Counted from the first letter of the stretch, positions 24,093 through 31,335 are shown. The stretch: DNA of 31,335 nt from an uncultured Oscillospiraceae bacterium (GCA_910578575.1 CAJTQP010000025.1:1-31335); one strand, 5' to 3'. Notes: generated from the letters alone by a model not told the origin. Numbers and translations are program-made.

Positions 24093-25034
24093 TTACAATT
24101 TCTCCGCGCAGCGCAGCTTGGCACTGCGGGCCCTGGGGTTCTCCGCCAGCTCCGCCGCCGAAGGCAGGATGGGCTTTCGGGGCTGTAGTTTCACCAGGGG
24201 CTTCTTGCCGCACACACACACGGGGAACTCCGGCGGGCAGTCGCAGCCCTTGGCAGCGGCGGCCAGCTCACTTTTCACGATCCGGTCCTCCAGGGAGTGG
24301 AAGGAGATCACCGCCAGCCGCCCCCCTGTTCTCAGCCGGGGGATGGCCCCCTGCATCATCTGGGAGATGGCCGTGAGCTCGTCGTTCACCGCAATGCGGA
24401 TGCCCTGGAAGCTCCGCTTGGCCGGGTGCTGCTTTTCCCGCAGGGCGGCGGCAGGCATGGCACTGCGGATGACCTCCACCAGCTGGCCGGTGGTCTCAAT
24501 GGGCCCGGCCTCCCTACTGCGGACAATGGCGGCGGCAATGGGCCCGGCGTAGCGCTCCTCCCCATACTGGGACAGGATACGCCGGAGCTGTTCCCTGGGC
24601 CACTGGTTCACTACCGTCCAGGCGGTGAGGCTGTCGTCCCGGCTCATGCGCATATCCAGGGGGGCATCGTGCATATAGGAAAAGCCCCGCTCCGGGTCGT
24701 CCAACTGAGGGGACGAGACCCCCAAGTCAAAGAGCATCCCGTCTGCCTGGTCCACCCCAGCCTGGTCCAGCAGGGCGGGCAGTTGGGCAAAGTTGCCGTG
24801 GAGAAAGCAGATGCGCTCTGCCCAGGGGGCCAGCCGGAGGCTGCCCTCCTCCAGGGCCTGCTGGTCCCGGTCGATGCAGATCAGGCGGCCCCGTCCGGTA
24901 AGGCGGCGAGCGATTTCCGCGGAGTGACCCCCCCGGCCCAGGGTCCCATCAATATAGATGCCCTCCGGCTGGATGTTGAGGGCTTGGATACATTCCTCCA
25001 GCAGGACAGGGCGGTGTACATATTCTCCAGGCAT
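24093..25034 (-). CDS. rsmH: 16S rRNA m4C1402 methyltransferase RsmH
   Basis: 313 residues, methylates N4 of C1402 in 16S rRNA using S-adenosylmethionine. HRPVLLEECIQAL at the N-terminus, DGTLGRGGHSAEI (SAM site), FDLGVSSPQLDDPERGFSY and ISFHSLEDRIVK are all family hallmarks. The ATG at 25032-25034 is preceded by AGGGGAG about 10 bases away, a site that sits in the 3' arm of a leader hairpin (25040-25065). It is the first gene of the dcw operon; mraZ, normally just upstream, is missing. Confidence 0.97.
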   Translation of the reverse strand: MPGEYVHRPVLLEECIQALNIQPEGIYIDGTLGRGGHSAEIARRLTGRGRLICIDRDQQALEEGSLRLAPWAERICFLHGNFAQLPALLDQAGVDQADGMLFDLGVSSPQLDDPERGFSYMHDAPLDMRMSRDDSLTAWTVVNQWPREQLRRILSQYGEERYAGPIAAAIVRSREAGPIETTGQLVEVIRSAMPAAALREKQHPAKRSFQGIRIAVNDELTAISQMMQGAIPRLRTGGRLAVISFHSLEDRIVKSELAAAAKGCDCPPEFPVCVCGKKPLVKLQPRKPILPSAAELAENPRARSAKLRCAEKL

Positions 25035-25039
25035 CGGGC

Positions 25040-25065
25040 AACGGCTCCCCTAGGCGGGGGCCGTT
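25040..25065 (-). promoter_or_regulatory. Leader hairpin covering the rsmH ribosome binding site
   Basis: In the transcript AACGGC-CCCC pairs with GGGG-GCCGTT (one bulged base), 10 pairs, loop of 5. The AGGGGAG ribosome binding site is in the 3' arm, so translation of rsmH may be limited unless the hairpin opens. Confidence 0.5.
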
Positions 25066-25088
25066 CCCCCCGCAGTTTCTTCGACTTT

Positions 25089-25116
25089 CCCTGACAAGGC
25101 CTAGACCTTGTCAGGG
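25089..25116 (-). promoter_or_regulatory. Second leader hairpin of the dcw operon
   Basis: Perfect 11-bp stem (CCCTGACAAGG with CCTTGTCAGGG), loop of 6, starting about 10 bases after the predicted transcription start. No T-run follows on the minus strand, so it is a 5' stem-loop (stability or regulatory), not a terminator. Confidence 0.55.
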
Positions 25117-25132
25117 CCCATCTTTCTTCTCC

Positions 25133-25161
25133 ATTATAAAGGCAGGCCCTGTAAAAATCAA
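25133..25161 (-). promoter_or_regulatory. Main sigma-A promoter of the dcw operon
   Basis: On the minus strand TTGATT, exactly 17 bases, TATAAT (perfect -10). It gives a leader of roughly 92 bases that contains both hairpins. Confidence 0.8.
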
Positions 25162-25251
25162 CATTTTTTTGGCGTCCGTCCACCCCCGCCGGGGCCCCGT
25201 CACAGCCCGTTCTCCCCTATATCTGGTGGTTTCCCCTTGATTTTCAAGCAT

Positions 25252-25306
25252 TCTATAGGCATACTTCCCCAAGACGCTGTTACGTTTTGTAAGAATTTTG
25301 TAAGAA
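25252..25306 (-). promoter_or_regulatory. Pho-box-like direct repeats with a possible upstream promoter
   Basis: The 11-base unit TTCTTACAAAA (minus strand) occurs twice in tandem (25285-25306), followed by TAACA (25276-25280): TTACA-type hexamers at an 11-base period, as in Firmicute PhoP sites. TATAGA (25252-25257) lies where a -10 would be. PhoP control of the cell-wall operon is inference. Confidence 0.35.
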
Positions 25307-25344
25307 TTTATCCCCAAAAACCCAGGCCATCCCACCGTGGCAAA

Positions 25345-25374
25345 AGGCCGCGGTCCCCCCAGGGGCCGCGGCCT
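25345..25374 (-). terminator. Terminator after the coiled-coil protein gene
   Basis: AGGCCGCGGCCCC pairs with GGGGACCGCGGCCT and is followed by TTTTG on the minus strand, 22 bases after the stop codon. Confidence 0.85.
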
Positions 25375-25396
25375 AAAAATGCTTGCTGTTGGACGC

Positions 25397-25927
25397 TCAA
25401 TAGTCGTCCTCGTCCGCCGCGGCGTCGTACATCCGGCGGCGGGGCGGGGCAGAGGGGCCGTCCAGCAGGGCCCCCAGGGCGGAGCGGAATTTGGCCCGTG
25501 ACTGCTTCACCTCGTCGTAGGCGTCGGCCACAGCCTCCTCCATCCGGCGCAGGGCGTCCTCGCAGTATTCGCTGGCGGCGCTCTTGATCATCCGGCACTT
25601 CTCTTCCGTGTCCGCCAGGATGTCGTCCGCCTGGGCCTGGGCCTCCCGGACGATGGCGTCCTTGTTCACCAGCTGGCGGGCGTAGGCCTCCGCCTCCTTG
25701 CGCATATCGTCGGCCTCCCGCTTGGCGGAGGCGATATAGTCGTTGCGGTTGGCCACCAGGTCCTCCGCCCGCTTGATCTCCGCGGGCATCTCCGCTTTCA
25801 CGTCGTCGATCATATCCAAGATTCTGTCCCGTTCAATGACGCACTTGTCATTGCTCAGAGGCATGGGCTTCGCTTCTTCGATTTCGCCGTATAGCTGTTC
25901 CAGTAATTGTTCAATGCTGGCAGTCAT
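25397..25927 (-). CDS. Coiled-coil protein, DivIVA/V-ATPase-H-like
   Basis: 176 residues, mostly charged helix: an N-terminal segment with LEQLYGEIEEAKPMP, then a long alanine/glutamate/aspartate/lysine coiled coil (about 40-145) and an acidic/basic tail with PPRRR and DEDDY. Genes like it sit next to coaD in many Clostridia and are annotated as DivIVA-domain, ATPase or V-type H-subunit-like on coiled-coil similarity; the real function is unknown. Scaffold or polar-localisation roles would be inference. Start choice is uncertain: the ATG at 25925-25927 is 11 bases from AGGAG, whereas one three codons upstream (25934-25936) is only 2 bases from it. It overlaps the coaD 3' end, so is translationally coupled. 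Confidence 0.8.
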   Translation of the reverse strand: MTASIEQLLEQLYGEIEEAKPMPLSNDKCVIERDRILDMIDDVKAEMPAEIKRAEDLVANRNDYIASAKREADDMRKEAEAYARQLVNKDAIVREAQAQADDILADTEEKCRMIKSAASEYCEDALRRMEEAVADAYDEVKQSRAKFRSALGALLDGPSAPPRRRMYDAAADEDDY

Positions 25928-26420
25928 CGCACTCATCGCTCCTTTTTTTCATTTTCTTTTTCACGTCCTCTAGGATCTCACGGGGCAAAAATTCTTCCAA
26001 GTCGGCATCGTAGCGGGCCAGCTCTTTCGCCACCGACGAGCTGAGATAGGTGTACTTCTCACTGGAGGGGAAAAACACGGTGTCCAGGTCCGGGTTCAGC
26101 TTGCTGTTGACCATGGCCATCTGGACTTCCTGCTCATAGTCAGACACGGCCCGCAGGCCCTTCACCAGCACCCGCGCCCCCTTCCGTTTGGCATAGTCTG
26201 CCACAAGACCGTAGTTTATGTCGAACTCCACGTTCTCCACCTGGATGCTCTTGCGCATCAGGGCAATGCGCTCGTCGGGCGTAAAGATGCCACCGTCTTT
26301 CTTGGAGTTGACCATGACGCAGACGATCACCCGGTCAAAGGCGGCTGCGGCCCGTTTGATGATATTGATGTGCCCCAGGGTGACGGGGTCAAAGCTTCCG
26401 GGATAAATTGCGGTCTTCAT
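25911..26420 (-). CDS. coaD: Phosphopantetheine adenylyltransferase
   Basis: 169 residues. Transfers AMP from ATP to 4'-phosphopantetheine, the fourth step of coenzyme A synthesis. PGSFDPVTLGHI at residues 7-18 holds the T.GH nucleotidyltransferase motif; VLVKGLRAVSDYEQE binds substrate; SSSVAKELARY corresponds to the second ATP-binding motif. The C-terminus is short and charged. The ATG at 26418-26420 follows AAGGA. It lies 30 bases after rsmD, the usual neighbour. Confidence 0.97.
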   Translation of the reverse strand: MKTAIYPGSFDPVTLGHINIIKRAAAAFDRVIVCVMVNSKKDGGIFTPDERIALMRKSIQVENVEFDINYGLVADYAKRKGARVLVKGLRAVSDYEQEVQMAMVNSKLNPDLDTVFFPSSEKYTYLSSSVAKELARYDADLEEFLPREILEDVKKKMKKRSDECDDCQH

Positions 26421-26450
26421 ACACTGTCCTTCCTTGTCTAACAGGTCCGA

Positions 26451-26999
26451 TCAATCGGCTGTGCGGCGGTACAGGGCCGTTCGTATGCGCCCATACCGGT
26501 ATTCTCTCTGCAATCGGTAGGGCCCCAGTGGCTCTGGCCATCCGGCATCCGACCCATTTTCGCACACTATTATACCATTTCCCGACACAATGTCAATCGT
26601 CTGGACAGACTCCATGGCTTTTTCCAAAAATCCGCTGCCGTAGGGCGGGTCCAAAAAGATCAGGTCGAACTTCTCCCGGCAGCGGCTCAAAAAGGCGGCG
26701 TAGTCCCCCTGGACCACCGTAGCCTGATCAGAGAAGCCTGTGTGGGCCAAGTTGGCCCGGATGGTCTCCGCCGCCTGACGGCCCAGGTCCACGAAGGTGC
26801 AGTGGGCCGCCCCCCGCGACAGGGCCTCAATGCCCATCTGCCCTGTGCCGCCGAAGAGATCCAGCACCCGGCGGCCCTCGATCTCAAACTGGATGCTGGA
26901 GAAGATGCCCTCCTTCACCCGGTCGGTGGTGGGGCGGGTCTCCAGCCCCACCGGTTCCTGGAGCTTCCGCCCTCTGGCAAGTCCTGTGATCACGCGCAT
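26451..26999 (-). CDS. rsmD: 16S rRNA m2G966 methyltransferase RsmD
   Basis: 182 residues, class I SAM-dependent methyltransferase for G966 of 16S rRNA. MRVITGLARGRKL at the N-terminus, TRPTTDRVKEGIFS, the SAM loop LDLFGGTGQMGIEAL and the catalytic FLDPPYGSG are all present. Its AAGGAGG ribosome binding site lies within the last codons of uvrC, three bases away from overlap. Confidence 0.96.
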   Translation of the reverse strand: MRVITGLARGRKLQEPVGLETRPTTDRVKEGIFSSIQFEIEGRRVLDLFGGTGQMGIEALSRGAAHCTFVDLGRQAAETIRANLAHTGFSDQATVVQGDYAAFLSRCREKFDLIFLDPPYGSGFLEKAMESVQTIDIVSGNGIIVCENGSDAGWPEPLGPYRLQREYRYGRIRTALYRRTAD

Positions 27000-27002
27000 G
27001 GC

Positions 27003-28844
27003 TCAGTCCTCCTTTTCCCCTGTTTCTTCTTCTCGCAAGTAGTCATACACCTGGCGGGCCACGTTTTTGGGCAGCACCCCTTCCAGCTCCGAAAGCGCCG
27101 CTGCCCGGATGGCCTTGATGCTGCGAAAGTGCTTCATCAGCGCCTTCCGGCGGCTCTCCCCCACCCCCGGTATCTTCTCCAGGGTGGAGCCCAAACTGCT
27201 CTTGCTGTGCTGCTTGTGGTGGAAGCCCACGGCAGTGCGGTGGGTCTCCTCCTGGATCTGCCCGATGAAGGCGAAGAGGGCCGGCTGGGCCTGGATCCCG
27301 ATCTCCGCCCCCTGGGGAGTCACCAAGGCGCGGGTGCGGTGGCGGTCATCCTTCACCATCCCAAAGACGGGGATCGTCAAGCCAAAGCCCTCCAGCACCC
27401 GCTGGGCCACCGCCGCGTGGGTGTCTCCCCCGTCGATGAGCAGCAGATCCGGGCGCTGGGCAAAATTGCTGTCCCCCGCCTTGTCCCGGCGAAAGCGCCG
27501 GGTGAGGACCTGTTCCATGGAGGCGTAGTCGTCAGGGCCCTGCAAGTCCCGGAGACGGAAGCAGCGATAGGCCCCCTTCCGGGGCTTGCCCTCCTCGAAC
27601 ACTGTCATGGCCGCCACAATGTCCGACGCGCCGGTGTTGGAGATGTCATAGGCCTCGATCCGGCGGGGCGGTTCCGACAGCTCTAGTTTCTCCGCCAGAA
27701 GGGTTAATATTTTCGCCGTGCGCTCTTCTTTCGTGGTCACCCGCTGGCATTCCTCCTGGGCGTTTTCCTGGGCCATGCGGATCAAGTCCATCTTCGCCCC
27801 TCGCTGGGGGGTGAACAGCTCCGTCTTCCCCTCCGCGCCCTCGGACAAAAAGCGGGCCATATCCTCCTGGTTGTCCAGCTGCTCCGGCAATAAGATCTGC
27901 CGGGGCAGCCGTCCCCGGACCCCGTAATACTGCACCAGAAAGGCCGACAAAATCTCCTGGGCCGGTTCTCCTCCAGTGGGGAAGAAGGTCACCTCCCGGC
28001 TGGTGAGCTGCCCTTGCTGGAAGTGGAGCACCGCCACGGCGGTGCGCACCTGGCCACTGTAGAGCCCCAACACGTCCATATCCGCCAAAAAGCCCGCCAC
28101 CACCTTCTGGCGCTTGCCCAACAGGGTGATGGAACGCAGGCGGTCCCGGAGGGCGGCGGCCTTTTCAAACTCCAGGTTTTCCGCCGCCTGCTCCATCTGG
28201 GCGGTGAGCTCCCGCTCCACCTCCCCGAAGCGGCCCTCCAGCAGCCGCACCGCCTGGCTGATGGCCTGCTGGTGCTGGCTCTGGGGGACCTCCCGGCGGC
28301 AGTAGCCGTCGCACAAGTCCATGTGGTGGTTCAGGCAGGGGCGCTCCTTCCCCTGGTCCCTGGGAAAGATCTTCCCGCAGCTGGGGAGCTTCAAGGCCTC
28401 CCGCAGGGCGTCGATGATCCCCTGGCTGTCCCGCCGGCCGCCGAAGGGACCGAAATACCGGGCCCCGTCCCCTACAGCCTCCCTGGAAACCAGGGAGAAG
28501 CGGGGGTAGGCGTCCTTGACGCTGAGGCGGATATAGGGATAGCCCTTGCTATCCTTGAGCAGGATGTTATAGTGGGGCATGTGGAGCTTGATGAGGGAGC
28601 TCTCCAGCACCAGGGCCTCGAACTCCGAACCGGCCACAATGGTGTCAAAGTGGTCGATCTGGGCCACCATGGCCCTGGTCTTTTCCGTGTGGGCGTTCTG
28701 GTCCTGGAAATACTGGGACACCCGGTTTTTCAGGGCCTTGGCCTTGCCCACATAGATCACCCGGCTGTCCTTGTCCATCATCAGATAGACCCCCGGCTTC
28801 AAGGGCAGGCTGTGGGCCTTCTCCTTCAATTCCTCAAAGCTCAT
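27003..28844 (-). CDS. uvrC: Excinuclease ABC subunit C
   Basis: 613 residues, the nuclease of nucleotide excision repair that cuts both sides of a lesion with UvrA/UvrB. N-terminal GIY-YIG nuclease (GVYLMMDKDSRVIYVGKAKALKNR, shown as GVYLMM...VIYVGKA), the UVR motif LEFEKAAALRDRL for UvrB binding, the RNase H-like second nuclease (EAYDISNTGASDIVAAM, DDYASMEQVL) and C-terminal helix-hairpin-helix (KIPGVGESRRKALMKHF) are in order. The ATG at 28842-28844 follows GGGAGCGGAG. A weak extended -10 promoter may lie at 28866-28874. Confidence 0.97.
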   Translation of the reverse strand: MSFEELKEKAHSLPLKPGVYLMMDKDSRVIYVGKAKALKNRVSQYFQDQNAHTEKTRAMVAQIDHFDTIVAGSEFEALVLESSLIKLHMPHYNILLKDSKGYPYIRLSVKDAYPRFSLVSREAVGDGARYFGPFGGRRDSQGIIDALREALKLPSCGKIFPRDQGKERPCLNHHMDLCDGYCRREVPQSQHQQAISQAVRLLEGRFGEVERELTAQMEQAAENLEFEKAAALRDRLRSITLLGKRQKVVAGFLADMDVLGLYSGQVRTAVAVLHFQQGQLTSREVTFFPTGGEPAQEILSAFLVQYYGVRGRLPRQILLPEQLDNQEDMARFLSEGAEGKTELFTPQRGAKMDLIRMAQENAQEECQRVTTKEERTAKILTLLAEKLELSEPPRRIEAYDISNTGASDIVAAMTVFEEGKPRKGAYRCFRLRDLQGPDDYASMEQVLTRRFRRDKAGDSNFAQRPDLLLIDGGDTHAAVAQRVLEGFGLTIPVFGMVKDDRHRTRALVTPQGAEIGIQAQPALFAFIGQIQEETHRTAVGFHHKQHSKSSLGSTLEKIPGVGESRRKALMKHFRSIKAIRAAALSELEGVLPKNVARQVYDYLREEETGEKED

Positions 28845-28865
28845 CTCCGCTCCCCCCTTTTCTCC

Positions 28866-28874
28866 AAGATACCA
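28866..28874 (-). promoter_or_regulatory. Possible extended -10 promoter of uvrC
   Basis: TGGTATCTT on the minus strand, just after the HPr terminator and 22 bases before the uvrC start. No good -35. Confidence 0.35.
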
Positions 28875-28899
28875 CAGCGTTTGCGCTTCCTGTACCGAA

Positions 28900-28926
28900 A
28901 AAAAGCGCCGCGAAAGCGGCGCTTTT
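28900..28926 (-). terminator. Rho-independent terminator of the HPr gene
   Basis: AAAAGCGCCGC, TTTC loop, GCGGCGCTTTT: an 11-bp or longer stem followed by a run of seven T on the minus strand, 20 bases past the stop. Confidence 0.9.
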
Positions 28927-28946
28927 TCTGCTTCTCTGTGAAGAAA

Positions 28947-29210
28947 TCAGTCGGCGAAGTCAGAGCTGATGAGCTCCACCAAGGCATCCACCGCGTCCTT
29001 TTCATCTGTGCCGTCGGCAATAAGGTCGATGGTGCTGCCCTTGATGATACCCAGGGAGAGAACGCCGAGCAGGCTCTTTGCGTTGACTCTCTGCTCGTCC
29101 TTTTCCACCCAAATGGTGCTCTTATACTCGTTTGCCTTCTGAATAAAGAAGGTGGCAGGCCGTGCGTGAAGACCGACCTGATTATTGACAGTTGCCTGCT
29201 TGATATACAT
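28947..29210 (-). CDS. ptsH: Phosphocarrier protein HPr
   Basis: 87 residues. Carries phosphate in the sugar phosphotransferase system. The active-site GLHARPA has His15 and Arg17, and NAKSLLGVLSLGI has Ser46, the target of HPr kinase; both intact, so this is an HPr able to act in transport and in catabolite control, not a Crh (which has Gln15). The start at 29208-29210 follows GGGAGG and matches the normal N-terminus. It has its own promoter and terminator; no ptsI is adjacent, so it is uncoupled from the usual ptsHI operon. Confidence 0.95.
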   Translation of the reverse strand: MYIKQATVNNQVGLHARPATFFIQKANEYKSTIWVEKDEQRVNAKSLLGVLSLGIIKGSTIDLIADGTDEKDAVDALVELISSDFAD

Positions 29211-29250
29211 AGAAATTCCCTCCCAAAGCGTTTCCCATGATACTGGTATA

Positions 29251-29279
29251 AGGATAACAAATTTCATCCTGTCCGTCAA
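29251..29279 (-). promoter_or_regulatory. Sigma-A promoter of the HPr gene
   Basis: On the minus strand TTGACG (5/6), 17 bases, TATCCT. A leader of about 35 bases carries GGGAGG. Confidence 0.7.
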
Positions 29280-29351
29280 TGCTAATTTTCACGTCTTTGC
29301 TTCGTTTTTATAAATTTTTTTTGGTTTCCTTGCAGCTTGCCCTGCTCCGGC

Positions 29352-31335
29352 TCATTTCAGGCTCACCACGGTGACCCCGGTTTCCCCCTCGCCGTAGCGG
29401 CCCAAACGGAAGCTGGCCACCCCTTTGCAGCGCTTCAAATAGGCGTGGACTGCCTGGCGCACTGCCCCGGTGCCCTTGCCGTGGATCACCGTCACCTGGG
29501 TGAGGTTGCCCATGATGGCCCGGTCGATGAACTGGGCCAGGACCATCTCCGCCTCGTCGGTGGTCATGCCCCGCAGGTCCACCTCGCCTTTGGCGCCGAG
29601 ACTGCGCAGCTGCTGTTGGCTGCGCTGGATGTACTGCTTGGCCTGTTTCTGGGTCTGGGTCTCCCCTTCCACCACCCGGACCTCCTCCTGCCGGGCGGAG
29701 ATGCGCAGGATGCCCGCCTGGAGCTGGAGGACGCCGTCCTTGTTCTCGGAGAGGACGGTGCCCTGGGTGCCGGTTTTCAGGATGGTCACCGTATCCCCCC
29801 GCTTGGCCGGGCGGACCATGGGCGGCGGGGCCACCTCTTCCTGGGCCCCCAACTGGTCTTGGGCCTGGTTGAGCTTGTGGCGCAGGCCGGCACGCTGATC
29901 GTTGACGGCTTGGAAGTCCCCGCTCTGCTTGGCCTTTTTCCGCATGTCCCCCAGCTCCCGGAACACCTCGTCGGCGGTGCGCCGGGCTTCCTCCAGGATG
30001 CTCCGGGCCTCGGCCTTGGCGGCGGCGGTGCTGCGTTCCCGCTCCTTTTCCAGAGCGTCCCGGTGGGCCTGGGCCTGGGCGGTGGTCTCCTCCAGCTCCC
30101 GGCGGATGCGGGCAGCCTCCTGCTGCTCCCGCTCCATCTCCTGGCGCTGGCCCTCCAGCTTGGTGAGCACGTCCTCAAAGCGGATGTTCTCCGCATTGAT
30201 GCGCTCGTTGGCCTTTTGGATGATCTCCTCCGGCAGCCCTAAGCGCTTGGAGATGGCAAAGGCGTTGGATTTCCCCGGAATGCCCACCAGAAGGCGGTAG
30301 GTGGGGGCCAGGGTCTCCACGTCGAACTCACAGGAGGCGTTCTCCACCCCTGGAGTGGTCATGGCGTAGACCTTCAGTTCCGCATAGTGGGTGGTGGCGG
30401 CCACCAGAGCCCCCAGGCCCCTGGCGTGCTCGATGACGGCGGCGGCCAGGGCCGCGCCCTCCACCGGGTCCGTGCCCCCGCCCAGCTCGTCGAAGAGAAT
30501 CAGGGTCTCGTCATCGGTCTCCTCCAGCATCCCCACGATGTTGCTCATGTGGGAGGAGAAGGTGGACAGAGATTGGGCAATGGACTGCTCGTCCCCAATG
30601 TCCGCCAGCACCCGGCGGAACACCCGGATGCTGCTGTCGTCCGCGGCGGGGATGTGCAGGCCGCACTGGGCCATCAGGGTCAGCAGTCCGATAGTCTTCA
30701 GCGTGACAGTCTTGCCGCCGGTGTTGGGGCCGGTGATCACCAGGGTGTCAAAGCGCTCCCCCAACTCCAGGTCGTTGGCCACGGCGGTGGCAGGGTCCAG
30801 GAGGGGATGGCGGGCTTTTTTCAGGTGGACGGCCTTTTCGGACAGTTTGGGCTCCATGGCCTTCATGGCGGTGGACAGCCGGGCGCGGGCAAAGATGCCG
30901 TCCAGGCGCACCAGCAGGTCGTAGTTCTGGTTGATGGCCTCCTGGAAGGAAGCGGCCTCGGCGGAGAGTTCTGCCAAGATCCGGTCGATCTCCTTCTCCT
31001 CCTTGGCCTGGAGCTCCCGGAGCTCGTTGTTGGCCTTCACCACCCCCATGGGCTCGATGAAGAAGGTGGAGCCGGAGCCGGACAGATCGTGGACCAGGCC
31101 GGGGACCTCGTTCTTGAACTCCGACTTCACCGGCACCACGTAGCGCCCGGAGCGCATGGTGATGATGCTCTCCTGCAAATACTTGGACTGGGAGGAGGAG
31201 ATGAGCTTTTGCAAAATGTCCCGCACCCGGCTCTCGGTGGCGCGCATGTGCCGGCGGATGGAGGCCAGTTCCGGGCTGGCGGCGTCCGCTAGCTCCCCGT
31301 CCCCCACGATGGAGCCGGTGATCTTCTCCTCCAAA
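29352..31335 (-). CDS. mutS2: MutS2 ATPase with Smr domain (5' end cut by window edge)
   Basis: 661 codons are visible and the frame runs off the right edge; a full protein would be about 785-790 residues, so the first 125 or so are missing. The MutS-type ATPase core has Walker A TGPNTGGKTVTLKT (about residue 200 of the fragment), Walker B LILFDELGGGTDP and the adjacent ABC-type signature. A long coiled coil (KLEGQRQEMEREQQEAAR) follows, then the C-terminal Smr domain with LRGMTTDEAE and VIHGKGTGAVR. MutS2 acts in suppression of recombination in some species and in rescue of collided ribosomes in B. subtilis; which applies here is unknown. It is transcribed from beyond the window. Confidence 0.96.
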   Translation of the reverse strand, partial: LEEKITGSIVGDGELADAASPELASIRRHMRATESRVRDILQKLISSSQSKYLQESIITMRSGRYVVPVKSEFKNEVPGLVHDLSGSGSTFFIEPMGVVKANNELRELQAKEEKEIDRILAELSAEAASFQEAINQNYDLLVRLDGIFARARLSTAMKAMEPKLSEKAVHLKKARHPLLDPATAVANDLELGERFDTLVITGPNTGGKTVTLKTIGLLTLMAQCGLHIPAADDSSIRVFRRVLADIGDEQSIAQSLSTFSSHMSNIVGMLEETDDETLILFDELGGGTDPVEGAALAAAVIEHARGLGALVAATTHYAELKVYAMTTPGVENASCEFDVETLAPTYRLLVGIPGKSNAFAISKRLGLPEEIIQKANERINAENIRFEDVLTKLEGQRQEMEREQQEAARIRRELEETTAQAQAHRDALEKERERSTAAAKAEARSILEEARRTADEVFRELGDMRKKAKQSGDFQAVNDQRAGLRHKLNQAQDQLGAQEEVAPPPMVRPAKRGDTVTILKTGTQGTVLSENKDGVLQLQAGILRISARQEEVRVVEGETQTQKQAKQYIQRSQQQLRSLGAKGEVDLRGMTTDEAEMVLAQFIDRAIMGNLTQVTVIHGKGTGAVRQAVHAYLKRCKGVASFRLGRYGEGETGVTVVSLK

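Larger units (their letters stand above)
25035..25396. other. Leader and promoter region of the dcw operon
   Basis: 362 bases without a gene: two leader hairpins (25040-25065 and 25089-25116), a strong sigma-A promoter (25133-25161), a GC-rich stretch, Pho-box-like repeats with a downstream TATAGA (25252-25306), and the terminator of the upstream coiled-coil gene (25345-25374). A 74-codon open frame crosses it but has no ribosome binding site. Confidence 0.7.

Noticed and set aside
25111..25335. 74-codon minus-strand frame upstream of rsmH, a possible mraZ remnant or leader peptide
   Set aside because: No ribosome binding site, no resemblance to MraZ, and it crosses the promoter elements.
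28014..29240. 408-codon open frame antisense to uvrC and HPr
   Set aside because: Shadow of two confident genes and crosses a terminator hairpin.
29285..29350. Terminator for mutS2
   Set aside because: The region is T-rich on plus but the minus strand has no stable stem followed by T-run.

Overview
The window (about 31 kb, GC-rich) looks like chromosomal DNA of a spore-forming, low-branching Firmicute of the class Clostridia, most likely an Oscillospirales/Oscillospiraceae gut anaerobe. The reasons are: sporulation genes (spoIIGA-sigE, a spoIVFB-type protease), a Gram-positive dcw cell-wall/division cluster, three C-terminal SLH domains on a large secreted protein, an ECF sigma/anti-sigma pair, strong AGGAGG ribosome binding sites and high GC. 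The genus assignment is inference; no rRNA is present.

Layout. 1-339: 5' part of an HxlR-type regulator. 340-926: long intergenic stretch with a perfect palindrome, a complete copy of a short repeat with hairpin ends, and a second palindrome. 927-1829: radical SAM protein. 1899-2870: pta. 3038-4010: a short membrane protein plus SpoIVFB-like site-2 protease, preceded by a sigma-E-like promoter. 3995-4486: GNAT acetyltransferase. 4621-7779: very large secreted SLH-domain protein. 7950-8768: PHP phosphoesterase. 8904-10297: ECF sigma factor and anti-sigma factor. 10509-12130: spoIIGA-sigE. 12620-25034 (all minus strand): rsmH-ftsL-PBP(SpoVD/FtsI)-murE-mraY-SEDS(SpoVE/FtsW)-murG-murA-divIB, then ftsZ under its own promoter. 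25397-26999: coiled-coil DivIVA-like protein, coaD, rsmD. 27003-28844: uvrC. 28947-29210: HPr. 29352-31335: mutS2, cut by the right edge.

How the genes work together. The dcw genes make lipid II (MurA, MurE, MraY, MurG) and polymerise it at the septum (SEDS glycosyltransferase plus class B PBP, with FtsL and DivIB) around the FtsZ ring. murF, murD, murC, murB, ftsA and mraZ, often found in such clusters, are not here. spoIIGA-sigE, just downstream of ftsZ, couples septation to mother-cell gene expression; the spoIVF-like pair has a good sigma-E promoter match and would act later. sigG, which follows sigE in many relatives, is absent here; a degenerate half copy of the repeat lies there instead.

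The most interesting unexplained item is the repeat family (three copies: 602-756, 10420-10500 and 12316-12474). Its terminal hairpins differ in sequence between copies but keep base pairing. Other points worth a look are the reduced SpoIVFA/SpoIVFB pair, the structured leader and Pho-box-like repeats in front of rsmH, an mRNA hairpin with G-U pairs between ftsL and the PBP gene, and a second in-frame start in the anti-sigma gene that would remove the sigma-binding part. I saw no rRNA, tRNA, CRISPR, transposase, prophage or obvious new defence system.
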